In this document: positions 18,617 through 28,167 of the stretch, in pieces
Layout: each line of letters begins with the position of its first letter
How positions within the stretch are numbered: position 1 is the stretch's first letter
Source of the DNA: an uncultured Lachnospiraceae bacterium
GTDB taxonomy: Bacteria; Bacillota; Clostridia; Lachnospirales; Lachnospiraceae
Direction: 5' to 3'
Length of the DNA: 64,000 nucleotides
Assembly (NCBI GenBank): GCA_949948735.1
Contig: CATLGV010000009.1
Location: 61,828 to 125,827 of the forward strand
Position numbers and translations under genes: made by a program
The notes under the pieces: generated by a model
What the model was told of the DNA's origin: nothing
Databases searched by the model: none
What the model saw: only the letters and a program-made list of their open reading frames with translations

Positions 18617-19438
18617 ATGAAGCTGGTAAGCGTGATTGTGGTCGCGTATCGCTCGGCAGACACCATTGCTGAGACGCTGGAGAGCATCAAAAATCAAACC
18701 TATGAAGATATCGAGCTGATCATATCCGACGACTGCTCTCCCGATGAGACCGTGACAGTGGCAAGACAGTGGATTGCCGAAAATCAGGGAGCGTTTCGGG
18801 CCTGCGGGCTGGTTACCACGAAGCAGAATACCGGTATTCCCGGGAATATCAACAGGGCCTTGCGGCACGTAAACGGCGCGTATGTGAAGATCCTTGCTGC
18901 GGACGACCGGATGGCACCGGATGCGGTTGCGGAGTATGTGCGCTTTTGCGAGGCCAATCCGGAGGCGCTGCCGATTGCGCGGGTAAAGCTCTTTTCGGAG
19001 GGGGAAACAGCGGCTTCAAGCGTGCGCGCATACTGTGACCGTTGCTGGGAGCTGGCGCAAAAGGACTATAAAGAACAATATCGTATGCTGCTAAAGCAGA
19101 ACTGGATTGTCGCGCCGGCGGCTTCGTTTTATCCGATGGAGGCATTGCGCAGGCTTGGCGGTTATGACGAGCGCTACCGTTGGTTTGAGGACTATCCGAT
19201 GAATCTGACGCTGATGCACGAGGGCTATCGCTGGGGGTTCATTGACAAAGAGCTGGTTGATTACAGAATATCGGGGCAGTCGATTACGGGCTCGCGGCAG
19301 CTGCAGCTCAAGAAGACGGAGATGCGCTTCTTCTTCCGCAAACGGATGTGGTATATGATGCAGGCAGGAATGGGCTGGGAGGCCATAAAGCAGATGAAGA
19401 GCTGGATGAAGGTATTGCTGATAAAGACTGAAGATTAA
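18617..19438 (+). CDS. Glycosyltransferase family 2
   Basis: A 273-residue GT-A protein. ATG 18605 lies only two bases after AGGAG. Comparison with copies A and C of the repeat shows that the conserved start is the ATG ending the module, 18617, giving MKLVSVIVVAYRSADT. IIISDDCSPDE-like and LAADDRMAPDA are the two acidic motifs, and GGYDERYRWFEDYPM is the acceptor-side ED motif. It is a cytosolic sugar transferase of unknown specificity. The gene ends in KTED, encoded by the left arm of an imperfect inverted repeat (19424-19450). Confidence 0.87.
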   Translation: MKLVSVIVVAYRSADTIAETLESIKNQTYEDIELIISDDCSPDETVTVARQWIAENQGAFRACGLVTTKQNTGIPGNINRALRHVNGAYVKILAADDRMAPDAVAEYVRFCEANPEALPIARVKLFSEGETAASSVRAYCDRCWELAQKDYKEQYRMLLKQNWIVAPAASFYPMEALRRLGGYDERYRWFEDYPMNLTLMHEGYRWGFIDKELVDYRISGQSITGSRQLQLKKTEMRFFFRKRMWYMMQAGMGWEAIKQMKSWMKVLLIKTED

Positions 19439-19508
19439 ATTTTCAATCTTACAAGTCAGCGCTTTGCAGCCCAAACTTGCAGGCTATGAAAGGAGCATGG
19501 TTATAAAG
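19424..19508 (+). repeat. Intergenic repeat element, copy C
   Basis: It begins with an imperfect 13-bp dyad (19424-19450; two mismatches, one of them a G-U pair in RNA) that includes the stop codon of the GT2 gene. ACAAGT, a variable GC segment and the shared 38-base module (19474-19511) follow. The order of parts is the same as in copy A at 14482. Confidence 0.75.
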
Positions 19509-20681
19509 ATGAATATATTGATTATTCCAGCCTTCTTTCAGACGAAGGCGCGGCCGACGACAGGCAGCTTTTTTATGGATCAGGCGCGGGCTCTGTACGA
19601 GGCGGGACATCAGGTAACCATTTTGTACTGCGACAGCTATTCCGTGAAATGTGCCGGGGAGTGGCTTCGGTATACCGAGGAGAGGGTTCAGGTATCCGCC
19701 GGCATTACGATATACCGCGAGAAGGTATTCTGCCCGCTCAAGCACGGCATGGAGGGGCACCGGGAAGCCTTTGCGCAGACAATCCTCCGGCTGTATGAGA
19801 AATATGTGGAGAAGCAGCAAAAGACGGACATCATTCACGCACACTGCTGCGTCTGGGCCGGCTATGCGGCGATGCGGCTTTCCGCGGAAAAGAAAATCCC
19901 ATATGTGATCACCGAGCACGCGACGATGTTCCAGCTTCGCAGGGATAAAATCAGCGATAAAAACAATCAATATATAACGGAGGCATTCCAAAAGGCGAAT
20001 CGGGTGATTTGCGTGAGCAATGCATTCCGAAGGCTTCTCTCGGAGTACAGGCCGGAATCCGGGATAGATGTCATCGGAAATGTGGTGGACTGCAGCCGTT
20101 TCCGGCCGACGGCGAATCGCGGCAGGAGCGCCGGGCAGTTTCTCAGTATCTGCCACATGGAGACAGAGGCGCAGCTTTACAAAAAGGGTATGGACACCCT
20201 GTTAAAGGCGTGGAAGCAGCTCGCGCAGCGTTATCCGCAGGCGCGGCTTCTGATAGGTGGTGGTGGACGTGCGCAGCGAAAAGTGTTAGAATGGGTCAAA
20301 GAGTATGGGATACAGCAGAGCGTAACGCTTTTGGGAAGCCTGGACCGCGATGCGGTGGTCGAACAGATGCGGCGGTGCGACTGCTTTGTACTGCCCAGCA
20401 GATATGAGACCTTTGGCGTTGTGTATATTGAGGCAATGGCCTGTGGAAAGCCGGTGATTGCGACCGCAAACGGCGGCGCGGACGATTTTGTGACGGCCTT
20501 GAACGGTCTGCTGATTGCGCCGGAGGATGCGGGAGCGCTGGCGGACGCCATGGAAAATATGCTGCAGAATCAACAGCAGTATGACCCGTCCGGCATCCGG
20601 ACGTTTGTGGAGGAGCGCTTTGGCGCGCCGGCGATTGCGCGAAAACTGGAAGAGGTCTATGAGGACGTCCTCCGAAGCTGA
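19509..20681 (+). CDS. Glycosyltransferase family 4
   Basis: A 390-residue GT-B protein. The frame is open upstream through the repeat, but the module comparison and the sequence MNILIIPAFFQTKARP place the start at ATG 19509. TGSFFMDQARAL is the acceptor loop, TEHATMF and VICVSNAFRR the hinge region, and PSRYETFGVVYIEAMACGKP the EX7E donor motif. It should transfer a single sugar in the cytosol. The next gene is read from its own ribosome site about 55 bases later. Confidence 0.9.
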   Translation: MNILIIPAFFQTKARPTTGSFFMDQARALYEAGHQVTILYCDSYSVKCAGEWLRYTEERVQVSAGITIYREKVFCPLKHGMEGHREAFAQTILRLYEKYVEKQQKTDIIHAHCCVWAGYAAMRLSAEKKIPYVITEHATMFQLRRDKISDKNNQYITEAFQKANRVICVSNAFRRLLSEYRPESGIDVIGNVVDCSRFRPTANRGRSAGQFLSICHMETEAQLYKKGMDTLLKAWKQLAQRYPQARLLIGGGGRAQRKVLEWVKEYGIQQSVTLLGSLDRDAVVEQMRRCDCFVLPSRYETFGVVYIEAMACGKPVIATANGGADDFVTALNGLLIAPEDAGALADAMENMLQNQQQYDPSGIRTFVEERFGAPAIARKLEEVYEDVLRS

Positions 20682-20736
20682 CAGACATGCCGCAGTGCCG
20701 ATACCGGCCCTGGGTATGCATGGAAAAGGGGAGAAT

Positions 20737-21486
20737 ATGCAGGAAATATGGGTGTCGATTCTGACGCCGTGTTATAACAGCGCAAAGACAATAGAGAACA
20801 CGCTGCGCTGCGTGGAGCGGCAGACATATCGACAGATAGAATATATGATTATAGACGGCGGATCAACGGACGGGACGCTCGATATGATTGAGCGGCATCG
20901 GGACAGGCTGCCGGAGCGCTTCCGGCTGGTATCGGAGAAGGACGGCGGTATTTACGACGCCATGAACAAGGGCATCCGACTTGCGGGCGGGCACTTAATC
21001 GGCATTGTAAACAGCGACGACTGGTATGAGGAGGATGCGGTGGAGCAGGCTGTCAGGCACTATCAGGGCAATCCGTATGAGGTGGTTTACGGGATGCAGC
21101 GCAATTACCTTGACGGCAGGGAAAAGTCTGTGGTTTTGTATCACCATGATTTTCTGTCCCAGCAGATGATCACGCATCCGACCTGCTTTGTGACGAAGGC
21201 GGCCTACGAGGCGCTTGGGGTGTTTGACTTGCAGTACCGTTCAGCTGCGGACTACGACCTGATGCTCCGCTTCCTGGAATCGGGGAAGGTGGTGTTTACG
21301 CCGGTGATGCGCGTGCTGTCCAACTTCCAGCTTGGCGGGATGTCGAGCAGCCAGACGGGCGTGCGGGAAAACGCGCTGGTGCGGCTGCGCCATGGCTGTA
21401 TTTCGAGGAACCGATATTATTTTATCGTGGGAAAGAGCCGTTTATATGAGCTTTTGCACAGGCACAAAAAGGGAGGCGCTTTGTGA
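20737..21486 (+). CDS. Glycosyltransferase family 2 (WcaA-like)
   Basis: A 249-residue protein. The frame is open back to 20515 inside the previous gene, but AAGGGGAGA lies just before ATG 20737, where the GT2 fold begins (VSILTPCYNSAKT). IIDGGSTDGT and VNSDDWYEED are the nucleotide and metal motifs, and SEKDGGIYDAMNKG is a hallmark of this subgroup. The gene at 32064 is a paralogue with the same motifs. Its stop overlaps the GTG start of the next gene (GTGA), which indicates tight coupling to the acyltransferase. Confidence 0.88.
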   Translation: MQEIWVSILTPCYNSAKTIENTLRCVERQTYRQIEYMIIDGGSTDGTLDMIERHRDRLPERFRLVSEKDGGIYDAMNKGIRLAGGHLIGIVNSDDWYEEDAVEQAVRHYQGNPYEVVYGMQRNYLDGREKSVVLYHHDFLSQQMITHPTCFVTKAAYEALGVFDLQYRSAADYDLMLRFLESGKVVFTPVMRVLSNFQLGGMSSSQTGVRENALVRLRHGCISRNRYYFIVGKSRLYELLHRHKKGGAL

Positions 21487-22478
21487 GGGAGGAGCGGTTG
21501 AATTCGATTGACTTATTCAAGTTTTTGATGGCGATTGTCGTGATTGCCTTCCATACAAATCCTTTTGACAAATGTACCAGTGTTTTGGTCAATGAAACAG
21601 CAATCATTGTAGCGGATATGGCGGTGCCCTTTTTCTTTCTGGCGTCAGGGTATTTTATTGCGGACAAGTGGGGGGATACTGCCGCGGAGCGCCGGGCATA
21701 TATCCAAAAGATGATAATTTCAACGTTTAAGCTGTATTGTGTATGGACGCTTTTTCATCTCCCGTTGACAATTTACGGATATACTCAATCAGGAAACAGC
21801 GTGATGGAATGTGTGCTGTCATATGTGAAATATTTTTTGTTTGTAGGAAAGTTGTATAATTCATATCATTTATGGTATCTGTTGTCCATGCTTTACGCAT
21901 TGGCAGGTATGTGGATACTGATATGCAGAGGGAAAGGCACACGGCATATATTGGCGGCCGGGGTATTTTTCTATGTTGTATATTTATTGTTTAGAGGGCT
22001 TCAAGGGCATAATGATATAAATGGCGTATTGAATGCAGTGGGAAAGGCGTACTATTTTGTTTTTAACACCGGCGTTATTTTTACCGGGCTTCTCTACATG
22101 GGCATTGGCATTTATATTAGAGAGCATCGCAGGCTGGATTCGCGCGCTGCCGCCGTGGGGATTGCTATAGGGGTTATCATAAGATATACGCTGTCCCCGG
22201 ATGCCGGTAATATTCTTTCTTCGGTTATGCTGTTTGCACTGATATTAAACCTTCAGCTTCCGGATCATCCCTGCTATTTTGTGCTGAGAATGCTCAGCAG
22301 ATATATTTATCTGGTACACCTGCTGTGCTTTTCGGTTTATACATTTATCATTATACGCCGGCCGGATAAGCTGGGAGTGGATTCCTTTTTTGCGACGCTT
22401 ATTCTGGCGCTTGCGGTTTCGGTGGTTATTATATATTTGAAGGGAAGATATGAGAGGAATAAGAACAGGAATTTATGA
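21483..22478 (+). CDS. Acyltransferase 3 family O-acyltransferase (OafA-like)
   Basis: A 331-residue protein with about ten helices. It starts at GTG in a four-base overlap with the previous gene. [19 protein letters not shown] contains the conserved acyltransferase-3 histidine, and [14 protein letters not shown] the conserved FF-x-SGY element. The family puts acetyl or other acyl groups on surface sugars. A GTG start seven residues before the domain leaves no room for an extra soluble domain, so it is the membrane-only form. It overlaps the next gene by four bases (ATGA). Confidence 0.88.
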   Translation: MREERLNSIDLFKFLMAIVVIAFHTNPFDKCTSVLVNETAIIVADMAVPFFFLASGYFIADKWGDTAAERRAYIQKMIISTFKLYCVWTLFHLPLTIYGYTQSGNSVMECVLSYVKYFLFVGKLYNSYHLWYLLSMLYALAGMWILICRGKGTRHILAAGVFFYVVYLLFRGLQGHNDINGVLNAVGKAYYFVFNTGVIFTGLLYMGIGIYIREHRRLDSRAAAVGIAIGVIIRYTLSPDAGNILSSVMLFALILNLQLPDHPCYFVLRMLSRYIYLVHLLCFSVYTFIIIRRPDKLGVDSFFATLILALAVSVVIIYLKGRYERNKNRNL

Positions 22479-23620
22479 AGCTTGCGGTAATCTCACTGAA
22501 CACGGAGTTCAAAAATGTAAATCAATACTATAATTCTCAGGCAGAGGGGATGGCGAAGGCCTTTGCGGCGGCAGGGCACGACGTGATGGTCTATCATCTG
22601 ATACCGGATCTGGAGCAGGTCGAGGAAACCGTAGAGCGGGCAGGCGTGCGGGTTGTCTATCTGCGGTGCAGGCATATCGGAAAGCACGCGCTTGCGGACC
22701 TCAGGCGGTTGGATAAAGGACGGGACTGTTATATTACGGCTTCGGACAATTATATCGCGTTTGGACGCTTTCTGAAATGGTGTCGGAAAAACGGGATTCT
22801 GTGCATGCCGTATATCGGCGTAGTACACAGCAATAACGTTTCGGCATGGAAACGCCGTATTGTCGATTTACTGTGCAACAATGTAAAATATTATAAAAAG
22901 CATCCGACGATTGTGAAAGGGCCTCAGCTGAAGACATATCTGGAGAAACAGGGCGGCAGAAGCATTTATATGGTGCCGGTGGGACTTGACAAAACGCTGC
23001 TGCAGCAGGAGTATAAGCAGTATGATACGGATATACTGAGACAAAAATGGGCGTACGCGCCGCAGGACAGGATTCTGCTTTTTGTGGGAAGGATGCGCGC
23101 GGAAAAGCATCCGGTGCGGGTCGTTGAGCTTTTTGCGGAATTGTATCGGGAGGACAGGCGGCTGCGTCTTTTGATGGTGGGACAGGGAGAGCTGTCGGAG
23201 GCGACAGAGCGCAGAATCCGGGAGCTTGGGCTGGACGACGCGGTGCGGATTTATCCCCAAATCCCCAACGACCAAATGTGGGAGCTGTACCGTTTTACCG
23301 ACTGCTATATTAATTACTGCGCGACAGAGATCTTCGGCATGGCAATTCTGGAAGCGATGTACTATGAAAACGTTGTGGTCGCATGGGAGGCGCCGGGGCC
23401 GGCGTTTATTATAGAGGACGGCGTATCGGGGTATCTTTGCCGCGATGAGGAGGACTTTAAGAAGCGGATTCTGGCGGCAGACAGGGAGATGACAGGTCTG
23501 TCGGCGCACCGGCGTGTGACGGAGCAGTTTATGTGGGAGACGTCTGCGGAAGCGATCGCGGGATTGATACGGAAATACCTTGGAAAGGAGCAGCGAGATA
23601 AAGATGCAGGTAAAGTGTAA
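22475..23620 (+). CDS. Glycosyltransferase family 4
   Basis: A 381-residue protein starting in an ATGA overlap with the acyltransferase gene. [19 protein letters not shown] starts the acceptor domain. [19 protein letters not shown] starts the donor domain, and [20 protein letters not shown] is the EX7E region. It is a cytosolic retaining transferase; the sugar is unknown. The next gene (aminotransferase) starts inside its last 17 bases, so sugar synthesis and transfer are translationally linked. Confidence 0.87.
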   Translation: MKLAVISLNTEFKNVNQYYNSQAEGMAKAFAAAGHDVMVYHLIPDLEQVEETVERAGVRVVYLRCRHIGKHALADLRRLDKGRDCYITASDNYIAFGRFLKWCRKNGILCMPYIGVVHSNNVSAWKRRIVDLLCNNVKYYKKHPTIVKGPQLKTYLEKQGGRSIYMVPVGLDKTLLQQEYKQYDTDILRQKWAYAPQDRILLFVGRMRAEKHPVRVVELFAELYREDRRLRLLMVGQGELSEATERRIRELGLDDAVRIYPQIPNDQMWELYRFTDCYINYCATEIFGMAILEAMYYENVVVAWEAPGPAFIIEDGVSGYLCRDEEDFKKRILAADREMTGLSAHRRVTEQFMWETSAEAIAGLIRKYLGKEQRDKDAGKV

Positions 23621-24695
23621 CGTACTGGACAGGCAGTTTGAGATGTACCGGCAGGAATATGAAGAGGCCGCGCTGCGCGTGCTCCGCTCCGGCTGGTATG
23701 TGCTCGGCAAAGAGGTGGCGCAGTTTGAGCAGGAATTTGCCGCGTATACGGGCAGAAAATACTGCGTGGGCTTAAATTCAGGCCTGGATGCGTTGATTAT
23801 GTCCGTCCGCGCGCTTGGAATCGGGGCGGGGGACGAGGTGATTGTACAGGCCAACACCTATATTGCGACAGTAATCGGCATCACGGAGAACGGGGCGACG
23901 CCTGTATTTATCGAGCCGGACGAATATTTTAATATGGACGCGCAGCGGATAGAGGCGGCGATTAGCGACAGGACAAAGGCCATTCTGGTGACGCACCTGT
24001 ACGGGCAGGCCAGCAATATGGGTGAAATCACCGCGATTGCGGACAGGCGCGGTATTCCCGTGATTGAGGACTGCGCACAGTCGCACGGCGCATGCTTTGG
24101 CGGAAAGATGACGGGCGCCTTTGGCATATCCGGCTGCTTTAGCTTTTATCCGACTAAGAACCTCGGCGCGTTTGGGGACGCGGGGGCGGTGGTAACGGAT
24201 GACGAGGCGTTTGCGGACACGATTCGAATGATGCGCAATTACGGGAGCCGCGTCCGGTATTATAACGAGATTGAAGGCCTCAACTCCCGGCTGGATGAGC
24301 TGCAGGCCGCGCTGCTGCGGGTAAAGCTGACGCATCTGGACGCCCTGAATGCAGAGAGAAGAGCGCTGGCAGAACGCTATGACAGCGGCATCAGCAGCAC
24401 GAAGATTATGAAGCCGCAGGTGCGAAAGGGCGCGGACAGCATTTATCATCAGTATGTGATACGGTGCCGTGAGCGGGACGCATTGTTGCGGTATCTTGCG
24501 GAGAATGACATTCAGACGCAGATACACTATCCGGTTCCGCCGCATCTGGCGCAGTGCTACCGGCATCTGGGCGGAAAGGCGGGCGACTATCCGATTACGG
24601 AGCAGTATGCAGACGAGGTGCTCAGCCTCCCGATTTATACGGGAATGACGGCAGAGGAGCAGGCATATGTGATAGAGAAGATCAATGCGTTTTAA
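23604..24695 (+). CDS. DegT/DnrJ/EryC1 PLP aminotransferase (FdtB/QdtB-like, nucleotide-sugar 3-amination)
   Basis: A 363-residue enzyme. A start at 23580 is in frame, but AGGAG (23585-23589) fits ATG 23604. K185 in [15 protein letters not shown] is the PLP-binding lysine; [10 protein letters not shown] and [11 protein letters not shown] hold the phosphate and ring contacts. The short [18 protein letters not shown] start and the partner gene at 24720 favour amination at C3 of a dTDP-4,6-dideoxy-keto sugar, as in Fuc3N or Qui3N synthesis. RmlA and RmlB, which would supply the dTDP-keto sugar, are not in the window. The protein is a useful contrast to RfbH at 56017, where this lysine is histidine. 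Confidence 0.88.
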   Translation: MQVKCNVLDRQFEMYRQEYEEAALRVLRSGWYVLGKEVAQFEQEFAAYTGRKYCVGLNSGLDALIMSVRALGIGAGDEVIVQANTYIATVIGITENGATPVFIEPDEYFNMDAQRIEAAISDRTKAILVTHLYGQASNMGEITAIADRRGIPVIEDCAQSHGACFGGKMTGAFGISGCFSFYPTKNLGAFGDAGAVVTDDEAFADTIRMMRNYGSRVRYYNEIEGLNSRLDELQAALLRVKLTHLDALNAERRALAERYDSGISSTKIMKPQVRKGADSIYHQYVIRCRERDALLRYLAENDIQTQIHYPVPPHLAQCYRHLGGKAGDYPITEQYADEVLSLPIYTGMTAEEQAYVIEKINAF

Positions 24696-24719
24696 AGGTA
24701 TTGGAACAGGAGGTGCTGG

Positions 24720-25142
24720 ATGATAGAGGCGTGCAGATTGATAGAATTTCCGCAAAAGGGAGACGAGAGAGGGCATCTGGTGATTGTAGAGGGCAGTCAG
24801 GATATTCCGTTTGACGTTAAGCGGGTGTTTTATATCTATGGCTCGGATAAGGATGTGATTCGCGGCAGGCATGCGAACTACCGCTCGGAGTTTGTCCTGA
24901 TAAATGTGGCGGGAAGCTCCAAGGTCCGGGTGGACGATGGGAAAAACCAGAAGGTGTTCAATCTGGACAGGCCGCATACCGGTATTTATCTGCCGAAGCT
25001 TATATGGAAGGATATGTATGATTTCTCGAAGGATTCCGTGCTGCTGTGTCTGGCAAGCGAGCATTACGACGAGAACGAATATATCCGTGAGTATGAGGCG
25101 TATGTGAAGCTTATGGCGCAGGGCAGAGAGGACGGCATATAA
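24720..25142 (+). CDS. FdtA/QdtA-like 3,4-ketoisomerase (WxcM cupin domain)
   Basis: A 140-residue single-domain cupin preceded by a strong AGGAGGTG. DERGHLVIVEG, VKRVFYIYG and RGRHANYRSEFVL match the FdtA/QdtA fold, where a histidine in the RG-x-HA motif acts in the 3,4-keto shift of dTDP-4-keto-6-deoxyglucose. The product is the substrate of the 3-aminotransferase encoded just upstream. Whether galacto or gluco sugar results cannot be told by eye. It forms a compact three-gene unit with the aminotransferase and the GNAT gene. Confidence 0.82.
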   Translation: MIEACRLIEFPQKGDERGHLVIVEGSQDIPFDVKRVFYIYGSDKDVIRGRHANYRSEFVLINVAGSSKVRVDDGKNQKVFNLDRPHTGIYLPKLIWKDMYDFSKDSVLLCLASEHYDENEYIREYEAYVKLMAQGREDGI

Positions 25143-25143
25143 A

Positions 25144-25632
25144 ATGATAAGACGGCTGGAGCAAAAGGATGCACCGTATATGCTGGAGTGGATGCGGGAT
25201 AAAACCATCAGCTGCAATTTCCAGCGTTCGTTTGAAACGATGACGCTGCAGGATGTGGCAGCTTTTATTGAAAAAAGCTTTGATGATGCAAACCGGCATT
25301 TTGCGGTGGTGGACGCACAGGATGAATATATGGGTACAATCAGCCTGAAGAATATATCCTATAAGGACAAGGATGCGGAATACGCGATTGCGATGAGAAA
25401 AAGGGCGCAGGGGACAGGGGCGGCAGGCCGCGCTACGGAGGAGCTCCTGCAATATGCCCTTGAAGAGCTGGGCCTGCATAAGGTATATTTGAACGTGCTT
25501 GCGGACAATGTGCGGGCCTGCAGATTTTATGAGAAATGCGGGTTTACCTGTGATCCGGACAGAAAGGATATGGCAGAGGTACGGGGGCAGTATAAGGAGC
25601 GGGTATGGTACAGCAGATTATTGGAAGGATGA
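25144..25632 (+). CDS. GNAT-family acetyltransferase (likely amino-sugar N-acetyltransferase)
   Basis: A 162-residue GNAT protein beginning one base after the previous stop. RKRAQGTGAAGRATEELL is the acetyl-CoA pyrophosphate loop (Q/R-x-x-G-x-G/A), and VLADNVRACRFYEKCGF the C-terminal GNAT motif. Its place after the FdtA- and FdtB-like genes suggests N-acetylation of the 3-amino sugar. The characterised FdtC and QdtC enzymes are left-handed beta-helix proteins instead, so this would be a non-homologous replacement, resembling the GNAT used in some other amino-sugar pathways. The role is inferred from position. Confidence 0.8.
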   Translation: MIRRLEQKDAPYMLEWMRDKTISCNFQRSFETMTLQDVAAFIEKSFDDANRHFAVVDAQDEYMGTISLKNISYKDKDAEYAIAMRKRAQGTGAAGRATEELLQYALEELGLHKVYLNVLADNVRACRFYEKCGFTCDPDRKDMAEVRGQYKERVWYSRLLEG

Positions 25633-25642
25633 GGGTGTGACG

Positions 25643-26470
25643 ATGGGAAAAAGTATCTTGCAGAAATTGAAAAACATACCGGGAAGACTGGAGCGGGAAA
25701 TAGAAAAGCGCAATTATAAGAAGAATAAGTACGCGGGTATTTTGCAAATACGCACCTTCGAGGAGTCTCTGGATTATATTGCTGAGAATAAAGTAAGCTT
25801 TTACCGGTATGGAGACGCGGAAATAGCAATTATGCGCGGAATGGACGTACCCTTCCAGAAAGCAGACGCCAGGCTTGCCCAAAGGCTTTTGGAGCTGCTG
25901 AATCTGGAGGAGGAGGGTATAGAGGCTGCCATTCCCTATTATTACTTAAACTATGAACAGGGCATGAATCCGTTTATCGAGCAGTTTGCCTATGCCATGA
26001 AAACGCAGCGGAAATTTTTGATTTCCCACTGCAGGCGGGATAAAAAATATCTGGATACGGCGCTGTCACAGGTTTACCAGACCTACGAAAATTATGATTT
26101 TGAAAAGTATTTTGCCAGGATGAAGCGCCTGATTCAGGACAGGGATGTAGCGCTGATTTGCGGGAAGGGAATATTATCGGAGATAAAGTACAATCCCTTT
26201 GAGGTCTGTAAGTCCATACAGTATATTGAAGCGCCCAATATCAGCGCGTTTGACGAATATGACAGGATATTGCAGGATGCAAGAAAGGTGTCAAAGGACA
26301 AGCTGATTTGCATTATCTTAGGTCCTACCGCGGACCTGCTGGTGTACGACTTGTTCAGGGAAGGCTATCAGGCATGGGATATCGGGCATTTTGTAAAGGA
26401 TTATGACGCTTATTACAAAAAGAATCCGCGCAATGCGGATGCGCTGGTAAAATTTTATGAGCCGGATTAG
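25643..26470 (+). CDS. GT-D (DUF1792) glycosyltransferase
   Basis: A 275-residue protein. The long frame back to 25499 overlaps the GNAT gene; ATG 25643, ten bases after that stop, gives the family start. SFYRYGDAEIAIMRG holds the D58-x-E60 motif reported as the metal site of DUF1792/GT-D enzymes. The C-terminal LICIILGPTADLLVYDLF and the QAWDIGHFVKDYDAY block are typical. Known members extend glycans on Gram-positive surface glycoproteins. The adjoining gene carries a second copy of this domain fused to another, and both end with K/Q-x-FY-x-PD, so they arose by tandem duplication. Confidence 0.82.
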   Translation: MGKSILQKLKNIPGRLEREIEKRNYKKNKYAGILQIRTFEESLDYIAENKVSFYRYGDAEIAIMRGMDVPFQKADARLAQRLLELLNLEEEGIEAAIPYYYLNYEQGMNPFIEQFAYAMKTQRKFLISHCRRDKKYLDTALSQVYQTYENYDFEKYFARMKRLIQDRDVALICGKGILSEIKYNPFEVCKSIQYIEAPNISAFDEYDRILQDARKVSKDKLICIILGPTADLLVYDLFREGYQAWDIGHFVKDYDAYYKKNPRNADALVKFYEPD

Positions 26471-26483
26471 GCAGGAGGAGAAG

Positions 26484-28148
26484 ATGGTATCAGTTATCGT
26501 GTTTTCAAAGGGACGTCCGATGCAGCTTCATGCGTATCTGGAGAGTCTGCTCCTTTATTCCGAAGTACAGCAGGAAATGATTACGGTATTGTATTGTGAG
26601 ATGGACGGTATCTGCTATGACAAAGTAATGAAGGAATACCCCAATGTACATTGGATCAGGGAGCGCAGGTTTGAGGAGGATCTAAAGGCTGTGGTATCCC
26701 AGTCGGCGCCTTATATTATGTTTGGCTGTGACGACGTTGTTTTTACCAGAAGCTTCAGTATAAAAAGGGCCTGCGATTATCTGGACGCGCATGAAAATGT
26801 GTTTGGCTTCAGCATGCGTCTGGGGGAAAACATTACGCCCCATCCGGCGCAGAATCTGTCCGATGAGCCTGGGATTTTTGAGTGGAAGTGGGAGGGGTGC
26901 ACGGAAAACCGCTATAATTATCCGTGGGAGCTGGATTGCACGGTATACCGTAAGGCGGATGTCGTACGCCTTACGGAGGAAGAGGAGCAGCCGATTAAAA
27001 ACCCCAATTACTATGAGGCGATGATAAATCCGGATAATATAAGCAGAAGGATCACAAGAAAGCATCTTGCTTCTTACAGGGAATACGGATGCGCGGTCGT
27101 TATTACGGTAAACCGTGTCCAGGACACGCATCCCAACGGATACGACGACAGCATGCGTACGGATATTTATACCCTGGACAGGCTGTACAATGAACAGAAT
27201 AATACGCTGGATATAGAAAAGATATCCGGGTTAAAAACAAACCAGATTCATGTAGAATCGGAATTTTTTATCTTGAGAAAGCCGGTTAAGGGCTATTCGA
27301 AGGGCCGGATGTGGAAGAAAAGGGCGAGGGCCCTTTGGCAGAAGGCAATGAGGCTGCCGATAAGGCTTCACCGGCATCTGGACAGGCAAAGATACAGGAA
27401 GGGGGCTTATTGCAGGAAGCTTGACGTATTGAACCCGAAGGAAACTGTACAGATTTTAGAACAAAGGGCGGTCAGCCTTATCCGCTATGGAGAAGGGGAG
27501 ATTTCGCTTATCCGGGGCGAGGGCATTCCGTTTCAGAGCTACGATGAAAAGCTGGCAGGAAGGCTGAAGGAATTGCTGAGGGCACAGGAGGAAGGGCTGT
27601 GTATAGGGATACCGTATTATTTCCTGCATCCCGTGAAAAATCTGACGCCGTATGCAATGCAGAGAGCATTGGCGGTTGCCGTGCAAAGGAGCGTTTTGCT
27701 GCGCGGGTGCAATAGGAATATGCAGTATCTGGACGCATGTGTGATGAATGCATATCAGACATACGCAAAATATGATTTTAAAAGTCATTATAATCAGATG
27801 CAGGCGCTTCTGTCAGGCAGGGACGTGACCGTTGTGTGCGGGGAGGAAATTCTGGACAGGCTGCAATATAAAGCGCTTGACGTGTGCAAAAGCGCTGTGT
27901 ATGTTTATGGGCCGGCTATGAACGCTTATTCGGAATATGATGCGCTGCTGGACAAGGTGTTAAAGACGGATAAAAACAGGCTGGTGCTCGTCGCTATGGG
28001 GCCGACTGCCAAGGCTTTGGTCTATGATTTATATAAGGCCGGCTATCAGGCATGGGATATGGGACATTACTTTAAGGATTACGACGCGTATATGCGCAGG
28101 AAGCCAAGAACGGCGGCGGAGATTGCACAGTTTTATAAGCCGGATTAG
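26484..28148 (+). CDS. Bifunctional protein: GT2-like domain fused to a GT-D (DUF1792) domain
   Basis: A 554-residue protein; AGGAGG supports ATG 26484. Residues about 1-270 are GT-A-like: VSVIVFSKGRPMQLHAYL, then YIMFGCDDVVFTR with an acidic pair. Residues about 310-554 repeat the GT-D fold of the preceding gene, ending in the same QAWDMGHYFKDYDAY block. In this copy the metal motif is E337-G-E339 (SLIRYGEGEIS) rather than D-x-E. Two active sites in one chain suggest consecutive sugar additions. If the Asp-to-Glu change blocks metal binding, the second domain may be structural only. Confidence 0.8.
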   Translation: MVSVIVFSKGRPMQLHAYLESLLLYSEVQQEMITVLYCEMDGICYDKVMKEYPNVHWIRERRFEEDLKAVVSQSAPYIMFGCDDVVFTRSFSIKRACDYLDAHENVFGFSMRLGENITPHPAQNLSDEPGIFEWKWEGCTENRYNYPWELDCTVYRKADVVRLTEEEEQPIKNPNYYEAMINPDNISRRITRKHLASYREYGCAVVITVNRVQDTHPNGYDDSMRTDIYTLDRLYNEQNNTLDIEKISGLKTNQIHVESEFFILRKPVKGYSKGRMWKKRARALWQKAMRLPIRLHRHLDRQRYRKGAYCRKLDVLNPKETVQILEQRAVSLIRYGEGEISLIRGEGIPFQSYDEKLAGRLKELLRAQEEGLCIGIPYYFLHPVKNLTPYAMQRALAVAVQRSVLLRGCNRNMQYLDACVMNAYQTYAKYDFKSHYNQMQALLSGRDVTVVCGEEILDRLQYKALDVCKSAVYVYGPAMNAYSEYDALLDKVLKTDKNRLVLVAMGPTAKALVYDLYKAGYQAWDMGHYFKDYDAYMRRKPRTAAEIAQFYKPD

Positions 28149-28167
28149 TACATCGAAAGGTAAAAAA

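Noticed and set aside
20515..20736. 74-codon N-terminal extension of the GT2 gene at 20737
   Set aside because: It overlaps the GT4 gene in another frame, is very arginine-rich, and the GT2 fold begins at 20737 after a good ribosome site.
23778..25217. Minus-strand frame of 479 codons
   Set aside because: It lies fully opposite the aminotransferase, isomerase and the start of the GNAT gene, has no recognisable domain and no ribosome site; long antisense frames follow from the codon bias of the real genes.
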